NCBI RefSeq assembly: GCF_947501905.1
Contig: NZ_CANMXL010000007.1
Span: 1-64,000, forward strand
From: an uncultured Winogradskyella sp.
GTDB lineage: Bacteria; Bacteroidota; Bacteroidia; Flavobacteriales; Flavobacteriaceae
DNA: 64,000 nt
Direction: 5' to 3'
Shown here: piece after piece, positions 16,293-25,629 of the stretch
Numbering within the stretch: the stretch's first letter is position 1
How the letters are laid out: each line of letters begins with the position of its first letter
Translations under genes and position numbers: made by a program
The notes under the pieces: model-generated
What the model saw: only the letters and a program-made list of their open reading frames with translations
The model's database searches: none
Told to the model about the DNA's origin: nothing

Positions 16293-17295
16293 GTTTAGCT
16301 TTTGTATTTTCTATTTCAGTTTTAAAACGCTTGACTTCATCTACACTTAGTGCTATAGATTTATAACCTTTTTTGATGCCATATAAGCTAGATATTGTAT
16401 TTGTTTTATTCAAATGAATAATAGTATTGTGACTTTCTAGACCTCCTAATAATGATAACCTTTGCAAATCTTTATTAGTTTCAATATCCTTAGATGATAT
16501 CTCAATAGAATCAATATCGACGAGCTTAATTTCAGTTTCTTTCATTATACCATATCTTAATAATAATGTTTGTTTGGTTAGTATAATTGGACGCTTTAAT
16601 ATAGATTTTACGAAACCAAAGATTTGTATACAAGTGTAAATACTTAGGCCTGTTAATATCCATGCTACAGTTGTATTCCAACTTGCTAATAGTAGATGAA
16701 ATACTAGAGTTTCAATAGCAATTAAAAATAGAAACGTAATTAGTAGAGTTAAGCTTCCGCTTTCTTTGTGGTAAGTAAACTCATTTGGCTGTAATGTTCT
16801 TTTTTTCCAATAGATAAACCCGTAGTAAAAGACAGATATCTCAGTGACAAATGGTATTACTGCGCCTTTTGGTAATATATCATAGCAGGTGTGTTTTAGT
16901 ACAGTATAGAAATCTGAATCCTCAACACGTTTTGACTTGAAGCTTTTTATAGCCTTTACAACATTGTAAATTATAAATGAAGCAATGAATAATTCAATAA
17001 TAGGAAGAGCCCATGTTTTAAAAAGGCTTAAAATATTTTGTTGTTCTTCTGGTAGAATAAATGAAGCCAAAACAACTCCTGCAATCGTAACGGGTAATAC
17101 AGAAATCTTCGGAATAGATGTTTTACGTATTAATAGAAAATATATAATTGGGATAGTTAATAAAACATCTATTGTTATTGCTCTCGATAAGTGATTAGGT
17201 TCAGATATAAAAAATGTAGATGTGCTAACTAAATAGATTGATAAGAATGAGAGTGCTACAAAACCTAAAATTGATACTTTCCGTTGTAGAGTCAT
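16279..17295 (-). CDS. Membrane protein with C-terminal PH-like (bPH2/YdbS) domain
   Basis: The protein has 338 residues. About six hydrophobic segments lie in the first ~240 residues, for example VSILGFVALSFLSIYLVST, LSRAITIDVLLTIPIIYFLL and ILTGLSIYTCIQIFGFV. A cytoplasmic C-terminal domain follows with RPIILTKQTLLLRYGIM and IKLVDIDSIEIS, the pattern of bacterial PH-like (YdbS/bPH2) domains. Genes of this type are often in membrane-stress operons. It is the third gene of the sigma-factor operon: the gap from the previous gene is 12 bp. The protein may sense or tune membrane state, but this is inferred only from company and fold. Confidence 0.72.
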   Translation of the reverse strand: MTLQRKVSILGFVALSFLSIYLVSTSTFFISEPNHLSRAITIDVLLTIPIIYFLLIRKTSIPKISVLPVTIAGVVLASFILPEEQQNILSLFKTWALPIIELFIASFIIYNVVKAIKSFKSKRVEDSDFYTVLKHTCYDILPKGAVIPFVTEISVFYYGFIYWKKRTLQPNEFTYHKESGSLTLLITFLFLIAIETLVFHLLLASWNTTVAWILTGLSIYTCIQIFGFVKSILKRPIILTKQTLLLRYGIMKETEIKLVDIDSIEISSKDIETNKDLQRLSLLGGLESHNTIIHLNKTNTISSLYGIKKGYKSIALSVDEVKRFKTEIENTKAKLTNL

Positions 17296-17307
17296 ATATT
17301 TTTTAAT

Positions 17308-17922
17308 TTATACTTCTAGTTTTTTAAGTTCCTTATAATTTCTATTTAAACGTTTTAAAAGAATCCCATAAAGCAAATAGTAAATGCCATAGAAAAATGC
17401 AATTATTGCGGCAGTAATTAAAACTATTACAATACCTAGCGTTGCATACTCAGCAAAATGAGCACTGGCATTAAATTTCTCGGCGCCACCTTCAGTAGTC
17501 ACATATCCAATATATAGACCTACACAAGAAAAAATCCCTGCCATGACCAAATTAAAAAGAACATAATTTTTTACAGTACGTCTAGTTTTAAGTATAGTTT
17601 TTATTAATTTTCTAACACTATCTGTTGTTGTAATATTTTTATAATTTTTATAAAACAAATAAACAAATACTGCAATGACAGGAAAGGTTGCGTAGGATAA
17701 TATCTCTATCCATTTTGGAAATTCTATCTGCCCTTCAATCTTTGGGTTTAATAATATGAGTAATAACCCAATTCCAAATTCGATAAGGCTGATGTAAAAA
17801 ATCCATTTTACAATGCTCGACGATTTGGCATGGGACATATTGTAAATCTCATCATATGTGAGCTCAGGATACTCAATCGTATCACGCTGCCAATCCTTTT
17901 TTAATAATTCTAATTCATCCAT
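17308..17922 (-). CDS. Membrane protein co-encoded with the ECF sigma factor, candidate anti-sigma factor
   Basis: The protein has 204 residues. A cytoplasmic N-terminus (MDELELLKKDWQRDTIEYPE, then LTYDEIYNMSH) of about 35 residues is followed by four hydrophobic segments, near 39-60, 72-90, 118-140 and 155-185. The N-terminal helix carrying W-x-R-D-T plus YPELTYDEI is what one expects of a sigma-binding segment in small membrane anti-sigma factors of this phylum, though I cannot name a family. It starts 4 bp after the sigma gene stop, so co-translation is likely. It has no FecR or Zn-binding HxxxCxxC motif, so it is not a classic FecR or ZAS protein. Anti-sigma function is a hypothesis. Confidence 0.6.
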   Translation of the reverse strand: MDELELLKKDWQRDTIEYPELTYDEIYNMSHAKSSSIVKWIFYISLIEFGIGLLLILLNPKIEGQIEFPKWIEILSYATFPVIAVFVYLFYKNYKNITTTDSVRKLIKTILKTRRTVKNYVLFNLVMAGIFSCVGLYIGYVTTEGGAEKFNASAHFAEYATLGIVIVLITAAIIAFFYGIYYLLYGILLKRLNRNYKELKKLEV

Positions 17923-17926
17923 AGTA

Positions 17927-18421
17927 TTACGGATTTAGTATTGTTTTTAATTTCTTCTTTACACGGTTCATCTTTACTCGTGCATTAACCTCAGTTATAC
18001 CAAGGGTAGCACTAATTTCTCTATAATCTTTATCCTCTAGATATAAGAATACTAGTGCTTTTTCTATATCATTTAACTGATGTACTGCATTGTACAACAG
18101 TTTTAATTGTTCTTCCTCTGTACTATCGTATTCTTCTGCTTTGATTTTAAACTGATAAGCATCAAAATCATCAGTTTGTATACGACGTTTGGATTTACGG
18201 TATAATGTAATTGCCGTATTTAAGCCTACACGATACATCCAAGTACTGAACTTACTATCACCTCTAAACTTTGGATATGCACGCCATAACTGTATGGTAA
18301 TCTCTTGAAAGAGATCGTTATGCGCATCCTGATTATTGGTATAAAGCCTACATACTTTATGCACAATATTCTGATGTTTTTGAAGCTGCTCTACAAAGCT
18401 ATGTTCAAGTTCTTTATTCAA
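17927..18421 (-). CDS. ECF-type RNA polymerase sigma factor
   Basis: The protein has 164 residues and is typical of group 4 (ECF) sigma factors. Region 2 includes DLFQEITIQLWRAYPKFRGD and FSTWMYRVGLNTAI, which bind the -10 element and core polymerase. Region 4 includes LNDIEKALVFLYLEDKDYRE and ISATLGITEVNARVKMNRVK, the helix-turn-helix for the -35 element. It starts the minus-strand operon sigma - membrane protein - PH membrane protein, with gaps of 4 and 12 bp. A TonB receptor is transcribed divergently 278 bp away. That arrangement might suggest FecI-like control, but no FecR is present, so the target and signal are unknown. Confidence 0.9.
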   Translation of the reverse strand: MNKELEHSFVEQLQKHQNIVHKVCRLYTNNQDAHNDLFQEITIQLWRAYPKFRGDSKFSTWMYRVGLNTAITLYRKSKRRIQTDDFDAYQFKIKAEEYDSTEEEQLKLLYNAVHQLNDIEKALVFLYLEDKDYREISATLGITEVNARVKMNRVKKKLKTILNP

Positions 18422-18699
18422 TAGTTTCTGGTGGTTGATTTAGTTACTATGTAAGTAGTCAAAGATATAGTTATGTTACATTTATAAAGATAAAATTCAG
18501 AAATAAATACGTATTCATTTACCTACATAGACAAATATGCATGAAAATGCAATTCGTCATTAAAAAGTTACAGTTCGGTAATTTATAATTTCCAAAGTTT
18601 AGAAAAGAGCGGAAGTTTGCTTCATCAATTAATACGAATAGTAAATCATCAATCATGAAATCGAAGATTCAAGAATACCAAAATAATGATAGAAAATCC
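18422..18699. other. Control region between the ECF sigma operon and TonB receptor
   Basis: This is a 233-278 bp divergent gap, depending on the receptor start. It is A/T-rich and contains no convincing ORF or hairpin. It must hold the promoters of both transcripts, but I see no clear TAnnTTTG box. An ECF-type promoter, whose consensus I cannot state, could be here. Confidence 0.4.
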
Positions 18700-20853
18700 A
18701 TGAGTAAGTATTTATCAATCATTCTATTTATAGCTTTTGGCCTCATCAGCCAAGCTCAAACAACAATTTCAGGAAAAGTCATAGACACTAAAGGCAATCC
18801 AATATTTGGAGCTAACGTATACCTAAATGGCACTTATGATGGTGCTACAACTATGGAAGATGGTAAGTTTTCTTTTGAAACAGAAGAAACAGGAACTCAA
18901 TCTTTAGTCGTTTCATTCTTATCCTATGAGACAAAAACTCTGACATTAGATGCTTCACTATTAAATACATTAGAAATTAAACTCCGCGAAGATGTTAATG
19001 CTTTAGATACTGTTGTTTTATCGGCTGGTACTTTCGAGGCTAATGATAACAGCAAAGTCTCTGTGTTAAAACCTTTAGATGTGGTAACTACTGCAAGTGC
19101 TTTAGGTGATTTTGTAGGCGCATTGCAAACCCTGCCAGGCACATCAAACAATGCCGAAGATGGACGGCTTTTTGTACGTGGCGGTAATGCGGATGAAACC
19201 CAGATTTTCATAGACGGTATTCGTGTATTTACACCATATACGCCAACAACTAATAATTTACCAACACGAGGTCGATACTCACCATTTTTATTTGATGGGA
19301 TTACATTTTCAACAGGTGGTTATTCTGCAGAGTATGGACAAGCACTATCTAGTGTATTGTTATTGAATACAATAGATGAACCAGATCAAGAAAAGACAGA
19401 TATTGGTATTATGACTGTTGGTGCTGCACTTGGTAATACTCAGAAATGGGAAAAATCTTCATTAAGCGTTAACGCAACATATATAAATCTAGCACCTTAT
19501 TTACAAGTTTTTGAAGACAGAAATGATTGGGAAAAGCCTTTTGAAGCAGCTCAAGGTGAAGCTGTGTTTAGACGTAAGTTTACAAACGGAACATTAAAAT
19601 TTTATGCAGCTTTTGATACTACAAATTTTGAATTAACTCAAGAAGATATTAATGAAGAAGATGGATTGCAGTTTAAGCTGAATAATAAAAACTTTTATAC
19701 AAACACATCTTATAAAGGTATACTGAACAATAACTGGAGTATAGTTACGGGCTTAAGTTATACCTATGCAAGAAATAAAATAGGTGTTGAGATGAATGAT
19801 ATAGATGATACTGAAAATTCGTTTCACGCTAAGTTGAAGCTAAAAAAACGTTTCAGTAGTAGGTTTAAGCTAAATTTTGGAGTGGAGCAGTTTTTAACTG
19901 ATTTTAATGAAGATTTTTCTAATTCATCTTTTAGCGATTCATACGGATTCAATAACAACATAACTGCAGGTTTTGCAGAAGCGGATTTAGTATTCTCTAA
20001 AGACTTAGCCTTAAAAGTAGGCTTAAGAGCAGACTATAGCTCCATCTTTGAAAGCTTTAATCTAGCGCCTCGTACAGCATTAGCCTATAAAGTATCTGAT
20101 AATGCGCAAGTGTCTTTGGCTTACGGTAACTTTTTTCAGAATCCAAGTGCAGGGGCTTTAAAATTTAGTCAAGATTTGGTGCCACAAAGAACAGATCATT
20201 ACATATTCAATTACCAGTATGTTAATGATGGTCGCATTTTTAGAGCTGAGTTATATCGAAAAGATTATGACAATTTGGTGAAATTTGATACTCAATTTGA
20301 ACAGCCTAGTAGCAATTTCAATTCTAGCGGTAGTGGATACGCTCAAGGCTTAGACGTTTTTTGGAGAGATAATACAAGTATTAAGAATTTAGATTACTGG
20401 GTAAGCTATTCGTTATTAGATACACAGCGCGACCATCGTAATTTTCCAAATGCGGCTCAACCAAATTTTGCGAGTAAGCATAACTTCTCAGTAGTTGGAA
20501 AGTATTGGGTAGAAAGCTTAAAAAGTCAAATAGGTTTGGATTATGTGCATGCTTCTGGTCGACCATATACTGACCCAAATACCAATCAGTTTTTAGGAGG
20601 ACGTACTAAAAGTTTTAATAATATAAGTTTTAATTGGGCGTATTTAATAAGTCAGCAGAAGATTTTGTATTTCTCAGTAAATAATGTGTTTGGATTTAAT
20701 AATATAAACGGTTACCAATATGCAAATACGCCAAATGCAAACGGGAATTTTAGCAGACGCGCATTAACACCTGCAGCAGACCAATTCTTTTTTGTAGGAT
20801 TCTTTTGGACGATTAGTGAAAAAGGGACAGATAATCAGTTGAATAACTTATAA
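18700..20853 (+). CDS. TonB-dependent receptor with N-terminal carboxypeptidase-regulatory-like domain
   Basis: This is an outer-membrane receptor of about 717 residues. A signal sequence (LIAFGLISQAQ cleavage region) is followed by a carboxypeptidase-D-regulatory-like domain (GKVIDTKGNPIFGANVYLNG). The plug has GRLFVRGGNADETQIFIDG, and a 22-strand-type barrel ends in aromatic FFFVGFFWTI. I start at the ATG at 18700, which gives a normal signal peptide; an upstream in-frame ATG at 18655 would add 15 mostly polar residues. No SusD partner is near, so the substrate is probably not a glycan, but it is not known. It is divergent from the ECF sigma operon and followed after 90 bp by a TonB-like protein, with a weak hairpin at 20881-20894 between them. 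Confidence 0.85.
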   Translation: MSKYLSIILFIAFGLISQAQTTISGKVIDTKGNPIFGANVYLNGTYDGATTMEDGKFSFETEETGTQSLVVSFLSYETKTLTLDASLLNTLEIKLREDVNALDTVVLSAGTFEANDNSKVSVLKPLDVVTTASALGDFVGALQTLPGTSNNAEDGRLFVRGGNADETQIFIDGIRVFTPYTPTTNNLPTRGRYSPFLFDGITFSTGGYSAEYGQALSSVLLLNTIDEPDQEKTDIGIMTVGAALGNTQKWEKSSLSVNATYINLAPYLQVFEDRNDWEKPFEAAQGEAVFRRKFTNGTLKFYAAFDTTNFELTQEDINEEDGLQFKLNNKNFYTNTSYKGILNNNWSIVTGLSYTYARNKIGVEMNDIDDTENSFHAKLKLKKRFSSRFKLNFGVEQFLTDFNEDFSNSSFSDSYGFNNNITAGFAEADLVFSKDLALKVGLRADYSSIFESFNLAPRTALAYKVSDNAQVSLAYGNFFQNPSAGALKFSQDLVPQRTDHYIFNYQYVNDGRIFRAELYRKDYDNLVKFDTQFEQPSSNFNSSGSGYAQGLDVFWRDNTSIKNLDYWVSYSLLDTQRDHRNFPNAAQPNFASKHNFSVVGKYWVESLKSQIGLDYVHASGRPYTDPNTNQFLGGRTKSFNNISFNWAYLISQQKILYFSVNNVFGFNNINGYQYANTPNANGNFSRRALTPAADQFFFVGFFWTISEKGTDNQLNNL

Positions 20854-20880
20854 TTAATTAGGAATTTACTTCTCTTCTGA

Positions 20881-20894
20881 ATGACATTTGTCAT
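20881..20894 (+). terminator. Weak hairpin after the TonB receptor
   Basis: atgaca/tgtcat with a 2-base loop is followed by a T-run. It may partly terminate the receptor transcript before the TonB-like gene. The stem is short, so confidence is low. Confidence 0.4.
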
Positions 20895-20943
20895 ATTTTT
20901 TCTGAATTATACTGACTAGCTTTAGAGTATAAAATTTGAAGTC

Positions 20944-21669
20944 ATGGAAGTAAAGAAGAATCCCAACGCAGATGTAGGAAGAAACAGCAGTTTGTTTTTT
21001 GTTGTAGGTCTAAACGTAATGCTTTTATTTACATATTTCGGGTTTGAGTATAAAACGTATAATAGCACATTAACAGAAACTGATATATTAATGCTAAATG
21101 AGCAATTAGAAGAAGATATACCTATTACTAATATAGAAATAACACCACCACCACCTCCTCCTAAACCAGTGGTAAGTCCAGTTATACAAGTCGTAGAAGA
21201 TGTTACTGAGATTGAAGAGACAGTATTAGAAAGTACAGAAATAGGCCAAGATGATGTTATTGAGCCAGTGGTAAAAGTAGAGGATGTAGAAGTAGAAGAA
21301 GTAGAGGAAGATATAGAAGTGCCATTTGCAGTAATTGAACGTGTGCCAACTTTCCCTGGGTGTAAAGGGAATAATAATCAGTTAAGAGTATGTTTTCAGG
21401 AAAAAATCAGGGATCATTTGCAGAAGAATTTTGAATACCCCGAAGTTGCTCAAGAGTTAGGCCTTACTGGTAAGGTATATGTGTTCTTTTTAATAGATAA
21501 AGATGGATACGTAACAAAAATTAAAAGTCGAGGTCCAGATAAGTTGTTAGAAAATGAAGCTGAGCGTATTATTGGTTTATTACCAAAAATGATACCGGGC
21601 AAACAAAGAGATAGAAATGTAAGTGTGCCTTACAGTATTCCTATTAACTTTAAATTACAAGGAAACTAA
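20944..21669 (+). CDS. TonB-family energy transducer
   Basis: The protein has 241 residues. One N-terminal transmembrane anchor (about 16-34) is followed by a periplasmic linker with TPPPPPPKP at 67-75 and a long acidic Val/Glu-rich stretch. The C-terminal TonB domain contains FQEKIRDHLQKNFEYPEVA, then LTGKVYVFFLIDKDGYVTKI and SVPYSIPINFKLQ. The GxVxVxFxI/V-DGxVxx signature of TonB_C is clear. It would couple the proton motive force from ExbB/ExbD to receptors such as the one encoded just upstream, though any receptor is possible. ExbB and ExbD are not in the window. It is followed by a strong bidirectional hairpin (21694-21737). Confidence 0.85.
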   Translation: MEVKKNPNADVGRNSSLFFVVGLNVMLLFTYFGFEYKTYNSTLTETDILMLNEQLEEDIPITNIEITPPPPPPKPVVSPVIQVVEDVTEIEETVLESTEIGQDDVIEPVVKVEDVEVEEVEEDIEVPFAVIERVPTFPGCKGNNNQLRVCFQEKIRDHLQKNFEYPEVAQELGLTGKVYVFFLIDKDGYVTKIKSRGPDKLLENEAERIIGLLPKMIPGKQRDRNVSVPYSIPINFKLQGN

Positions 21670-21693
21670 AAATATTGGTTGGTTACAATAGTT

Positions 21694-21737
21694 AATCTCG
21701 TTAATATTCAATTTGATTGGTTGATATTAACGAGATT
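21694..21737. terminator. Bidirectional terminator overlapping the RDD gene end
   Basis: A 14-bp perfect stem (aatctcgttaatat at 21694-21707, atattaacgagatt at 21724-21737) is followed by T8. It closes the TonB-like transcript and overlaps the last codons of the minus-strand RDD gene, which it also terminates. Confidence 0.75.
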
Positions 21738-22094
21738 TTTTTTGGAGTAAACTAATTTAGTTAGTGATAGTTTATCATGAAAACCGTGCTCGGTTCCAAA
21801 AAGATAAGATAAGGCATCCCATGGCATTAGACGAAGAAAACTACGCATTAAAATTAAAGTAAAATGTGGTTTTTCTCCATATTTATTAACCACTATGGTT
21901 TTAGTAAAAATTTTCCCTAGTGTTTGTTGTATGCTAATTTCCATTGCGGAATAATACACAAACAATATTAAATAAAAACTAAAACTGTAGTTGATGTCTG
22001 GAAATATCATAAATATTAATATAGAGATTAATGCAACGCAAATAATATCAATAAGATAATTAACAGCCCTTATTCCTTTATCAATTCCTGTCAT
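21708..22094 (-). CDS. Small RDD-like membrane protein
   Basis: The protein has 128 residues and three hydrophobic segments, near 8-28, 32-52 and 85-100. It begins with a shortened RDD-like opening (GIRAVNYLIDIICVALISIL) and includes QQTLGKIFTKTIVVNKYGEKPHF, an RDD-type loop between helices. R9 and D16 would be the paired residues. It starts at the base immediately before the stop of the thioredoxin-like gene (22095), so it is co-transcribed and probably coupled. Its C-terminal codons overlap a strong hairpin. It is a short member of a poorly understood family, and the function is unknown. Confidence 0.7.
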   Translation of the reverse strand: MTGIDKGIRAVNYLIDIICVALISILIFMIFPDINYSFSFYLILFVYYSAMEISIQQTLGKIFTKTIVVNKYGEKPHFTLILMRSFLRLMPWDALSYLFGTEHGFHDKLSLTKLVYSKKNLVNINQSN

Positions 22095-22649
22095 TTACTT
22101 CCATTTAATATTGCAACCCATACTTGGTTTTTGGTTAGGATTTATAGGTTTATTTTCGACTAGTGCATCCATTGCTGCACGTAAATCTTTACCAGTAACA
22201 GGAATTCCATTTCCTGGTCTTGAGTCATCTAATTGACCAGCATAAACGAGTTTTAATTCGCTATCGAATAAAAAGAAATCAGGAGTGCATGCTGCATCAT
22301 AAGCTTTTGCTATATCCTGAGTTTCGTCATATAAATAGGGAAAAGGATAATTGTTTTCATTAGCATGTTTATGCATTAGCTCTGGTCCATCTTGAGGGTA
22401 GTTAATAACATCATTACTTGATATGGCAATACAGTTAATACCATTAGAACTATAGTCATTTGCTAATTTTACTAATGCTTCATTCACATGAATTACAAAA
22501 GGGCAATGGTTACAGATAAACATCACGAGTGTACCATTAGCTCCCTTAAGTTGAGTTAATGATTTACGTATATTGTCTTTAGTGTCTACCAAAATAAAAT
22601 TTGGGGCTTTAGTACCTAGTGGTAACATATTTGAAGGCGTTAATGCCAT
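22095..22649 (-). CDS. Thioredoxin-like (redoxin/PRX-like) protein
   Basis: The protein has 184 residues with no signal peptide. The thioredoxin-fold core has CNHCPF, so the redox pair is Cys46 and Cys49 in the form CxxC. The following segment VIHVNEALVKLANDYSSN and the conserved cis-proline loop in CTPDFFLFD are typical of redoxin/AhpC-TSA-like members of the PRX-like1 group. It probably reduces or isomerises disulfides in the cytosol or serves as a peroxidase-like enzyme; the substrate is unknown. It is divergent from csaA, with a gap of 20 bp between starts, and is followed without a gap by a small RDD protein. Confidence 0.82.
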   Translation of the reverse strand: MALTPSNMLPLGTKAPNFILVDTKDNIRKSLTQLKGANGTLVMFICNHCPFVIHVNEALVKLANDYSSNGINCIAISSNDVINYPQDGPELMHKHANENNYPFPYLYDETQDIAKAYDAACTPDFFLFDSELKLVYAGQLDDSRPGNGIPVTGKDLRAAMDALVENKPINPNQKPSMGCNIKWK

Positions 22650-22669
22650 AATTTTTGTAGTTTTAATTT

Positions 22670-23005
22670 ATGGATAAGATAATAACATTTGAAGATTTTA
22701 CAAAAGTAGATTTACGTGTAGGAACAATTACTGAAGTCAATGACTTTCCTGAAGCTAGAAACCCTGCATATCAATTAACTATTGATTTTGGCAACTTGGG
22801 TATTAAAAAATCTTCAGCACAGATTACCACACTTTACAGCAAAGAGGATTTATTGAATAAACAGATAGTAGCCGTAGTTAACTTCCCTAAAAAACAAATT
22901 GCCAAATTTATGAGCGAATGTTTAGTTATGGGCGCTGTAAAAGAAAATGATGTGTATCTCTTACATCCGGAAGCTAAAGTTAAGAATGGGAGTACAGTAA
23001 ACTAA
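22670..23005 (+). CDS. csaA: CsaA-like tRNA-binding domain protein
   Basis: The protein has 111 residues: one OB-fold EMAP-II/tRNA-binding domain, with FTKVDLRVGTITEVNDFPEA at its start and the interface IAKFMSECLVMGAV near the end. CsaA of Bacillus has export-related chaperone activity and binds tRNA; the small stand-alone form here is the same length as that family. It is cytosolic. The start is 20 bp from the divergent thioredoxin-like gene, so their promoters overlap. The family is clear, but the in-cell role in Bacteroidota has not been shown. Confidence 0.85.
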   Translation: MDKIITFEDFTKVDLRVGTITEVNDFPEARNPAYQLTIDFGNLGIKKSSAQITTLYSKEDLLNKQIVAVVNFPKKQIAKFMSECLVMGAVKENDVYLLHPEAKVKNGSTVN

Positions 23006-23030
23006 AATTATAAGTTCGTCAAATACTAAA

Positions 23031-25535
23031 TTACAATTCTTCTCTAAAAAAGATAGCGTTCATCAATAGTTTGTTAGTGCCATACCAAAAGGCTCTAAAG
23101 TTGGTGTTATCTGTAAATGCAACAATATTACCTCGTCCATAATTGCCAATTTTTAATGGCACAGTACCAGAAATACTATCTAAATTTTGTTTCGAGATAT
23201 AACCACTTAATAAAGGTTCTTTAGAATATTGTATTGGGTTATCGTAGCTATTCTTGTTTGGTTTTACAAATAATGTTGTATTCCTAAACATTGGTAATAT
23301 ACTGTTCTTATAACCAAAATTTATGGGATGAGAACGGTCAATTTCTGCTTCAAAAATAGCACCACCAATAACTTGAGCACCTCTAAAATCGCTACGTTGC
23401 TCTCTTGTAATATTTTTTGCAACTAGCTTTGGCTTTTTAAACTCTATTTTCAATAGTTTTTTAGAGTTCATGTAATTCAATGCGCGTCTATAACCTATTA
23501 AAGTACCACCGCTTCTAATCCAAGATTGTAGTTTTTTAGTATTACCTTCATCCAACCCAGAGCCATTGACCATAATTATGGTATTGTAACGACTTATGTT
23601 AGCTCTTGAGAAATTCTTAGTATCTAATTTAGTTACAGGAATATCATATCTAGTATCTAGCAAATGCCAGATTTCGCCTGCATCATAAGACGTCATGCCA
23701 TCACCAACTAATAGTGCAATTTTTGGAACTTCTAATGGTCTAAAATTATTACTTCCTAAATCAATACCATCATTAAGACCAGTAGAAACGGCATCTAAAG
23801 TCAAATGACTTTCTTGCGCTAGTTTGTCTAAAAACGTATGTAGTTGAGATTCAGATAATTTTTGATTTTGTACAGGAATCATTAACGTACCATAGTCGTA
23901 TGATTTTCCATTGGCGTTAAATTGCTTCTGACTTACTTTAGCACGAATCCCTTTTCTTAAAAGTGCATACAGGAATTTTGGGGTGTAATATTCGTTCCAT
24001 TCGGTGAGGTATGCATAATTACTTTTTGAGTTAGCACCACCATTTCTAAATTCTAAATCTGTAACTATTGCACCAGCATTGCCTGTTGAGGTTTCGGCAT
24101 AATCTAAGTTAAAAGCTAAAGGAAAAGACCATGCAGAAATATCATAGAACAAACTGTCTTGGAAAGTTGTGCGTTTTTCAAACATGGCATTAATTAATCG
24201 CGTATTATTCTGATTTTTCGGTACGATATAACCATATCCTTTTTTAAATCGTTTTCCATCGACTTCAAAATCAGTATCAATATCATGAAACTTAATATTG
24301 TGACGCTTTAATATTTCTGCCATATGATATGTTCGTGCGGCATCTTTTTCGTCACCAAAGACAATGGCCTTTTTACCTTCCTTTTTACCTTCCTTTCTTG
24401 CATTTTTAAAGAAGTTGACTTGGTAATTAAGAATATCTGTACGCATACCATTCGCCGCTTCAAGTGTAGATAGAGCAGCGGTAAATTGATTTCTAATTGT
24501 AAAAGGGAATGTAAGTATGCCATTTACACTTTCCTGTATATGTCCCCGAGAACTAGCTTGCTCAAACAAAATGCCAATACCACCATTAATATCTGGAAAC
24601 GTTGACCCTTTTCCGTAGTAAAAATCATCAAAGCTTTCTTCGGAATAGTAAAGTGATCCAATTTTATCTAAAGCTTTAGCATGATAGGTTGCTATTTGCT
24701 TAGTTAATGCTTGATTTAATTTTGGTGTCAGCGGATGTGTCCTTGAAGGGATTCCTGGTTGAAAGAAAAAACTTGAATTTGTTCCCATCTCATGATGGTC
24801 TGTTAAGATATTAGGCATCCACTCATGAAACGTTTTTATGCGGGCTCTAGACTCCGGAAGCTGAACAGGAAGCCAATCTCTATTCATATCAAACCAATAA
24901 TGATTTGTACGTCCACCAGGCCAGATTTCACTGTACTCTCTATCGTTTGGGTCTGGGTTTAAATTTTGACTTCTATTGGTATTTGCCCAATATGCAAAGC
25001 GTTGTAAACCATCAGGATTAAAAGAAGGGTCAAAAAGGATTACGGTATTATCTAAAAGTTCATTGATTTTTGGACCTTGAGCTGCCGCTAAATAGTAGGC
25101 AACAGCTAAAGCTGCATTAGAACCACTTGGCTCATTACCATGAATAGAAAAACCTTGATAAACAACAATAGGTCTATCAGTAGATATGTTGTCAGTTTTA
25201 GTGGCATCAACATGTGCTTTTTGTATTGCTTCTATACTTGAGTGGTTTTTAGGCGATGTTATTTTTAATAATAATAAAGGTCTATCTTCAAAGGTCTTGC
25301 CTCTGTTTTCAATAGTAATTCTATCTGTAGCATCAGCAAGTGCATACATGTATTGTACAAGCTTATCATGCGTGATGTGCCATTCGCCAACTTCGTGACC
25401 TATTACACTTTTTGGTGTAGGAATCTCAGAATTGTATTGTACATCTTGGTGAAGGTAATAGGATAAATCGAGGTTTTCCTGAGCAAACAATGTAGATGAA
25501 ACTATTGTAAATACTAGTAATAGAATGCGACGCAT
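23031..25535 (-). CDS. M14-family zinc carboxypeptidase, secreted
   Basis: The protein has 834 residues with a signal peptide (about 1-19, SSTLFAQ). The M14 catalytic domain has HGNEPSG, giving zinc ligands His132 and Glu135, and DMNRDW at 216-221. DHHEMG at about 246-251 contains the third ligand His. The remaining ~500 residues (from about 390) form a beta-rich, non-catalytic extension with a Rossmann-like region (GKKAIVFGDEKDAARTYHMA), typical of large secreted M14 peptidases of Bacteroidota. It would be periplasmic or surface-exposed and trims peptides. The gene is alone; a hairpin in the 94-bp gap upstream of its start terminates the next gene. Confidence 0.88.
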   Translation of the reverse strand: MRRILLLVFTIVSSTLFAQENLDLSYYLHQDVQYNSEIPTPKSVIGHEVGEWHITHDKLVQYMYALADATDRITIENRGKTFEDRPLLLLKITSPKNHSSIEAIQKAHVDATKTDNISTDRPIVVYQGFSIHGNEPSGSNAALAVAYYLAAAQGPKINELLDNTVILFDPSFNPDGLQRFAYWANTNRSQNLNPDPNDREYSEIWPGGRTNHYWFDMNRDWLPVQLPESRARIKTFHEWMPNILTDHHEMGTNSSFFFQPGIPSRTHPLTPKLNQALTKQIATYHAKALDKIGSLYYSEESFDDFYYGKGSTFPDINGGIGILFEQASSRGHIQESVNGILTFPFTIRNQFTAALSTLEAANGMRTDILNYQVNFFKNARKEGKKEGKKAIVFGDEKDAARTYHMAEILKRHNIKFHDIDTDFEVDGKRFKKGYGYIVPKNQNNTRLINAMFEKRTTFQDSLFYDISAWSFPLAFNLDYAETSTGNAGAIVTDLEFRNGGANSKSNYAYLTEWNEYYTPKFLYALLRKGIRAKVSQKQFNANGKSYDYGTLMIPVQNQKLSESQLHTFLDKLAQESHLTLDAVSTGLNDGIDLGSNNFRPLEVPKIALLVGDGMTSYDAGEIWHLLDTRYDIPVTKLDTKNFSRANISRYNTIIMVNGSGLDEGNTKKLQSWIRSGGTLIGYRRALNYMNSKKLLKIEFKKPKLVAKNITREQRSDFRGAQVIGGAIFEAEIDRSHPINFGYKNSILPMFRNTTLFVKPNKNSYDNPIQYSKEPLLSGYISKQNLDSISGTVPLKIGNYGRGNIVAFTDNTNFRAFWYGTNKLLMNAIFFREEL

Positions 25536-25578
25536 GTGTGTGAGTTTGGTTAGTTATTTTGATAAGATATAAAAATAA

Positions 25579-25606
25579 AAAAACCGTTACAGAGGTAACG
25601 GTTTTT
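25579..25606 (-). terminator. Terminator of the DUF3276 gene
   Basis: Perfect 12-bp stem aaaaaccgttac / gtaacggttttt around an AGAG loop, with flanking A/T tracts. It lies 24 bp after the DUF3276 stop on the minus strand. Confidence 0.85.
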
Positions 25607-25629
25607 AATATTATTTAACAAGATAAGTT

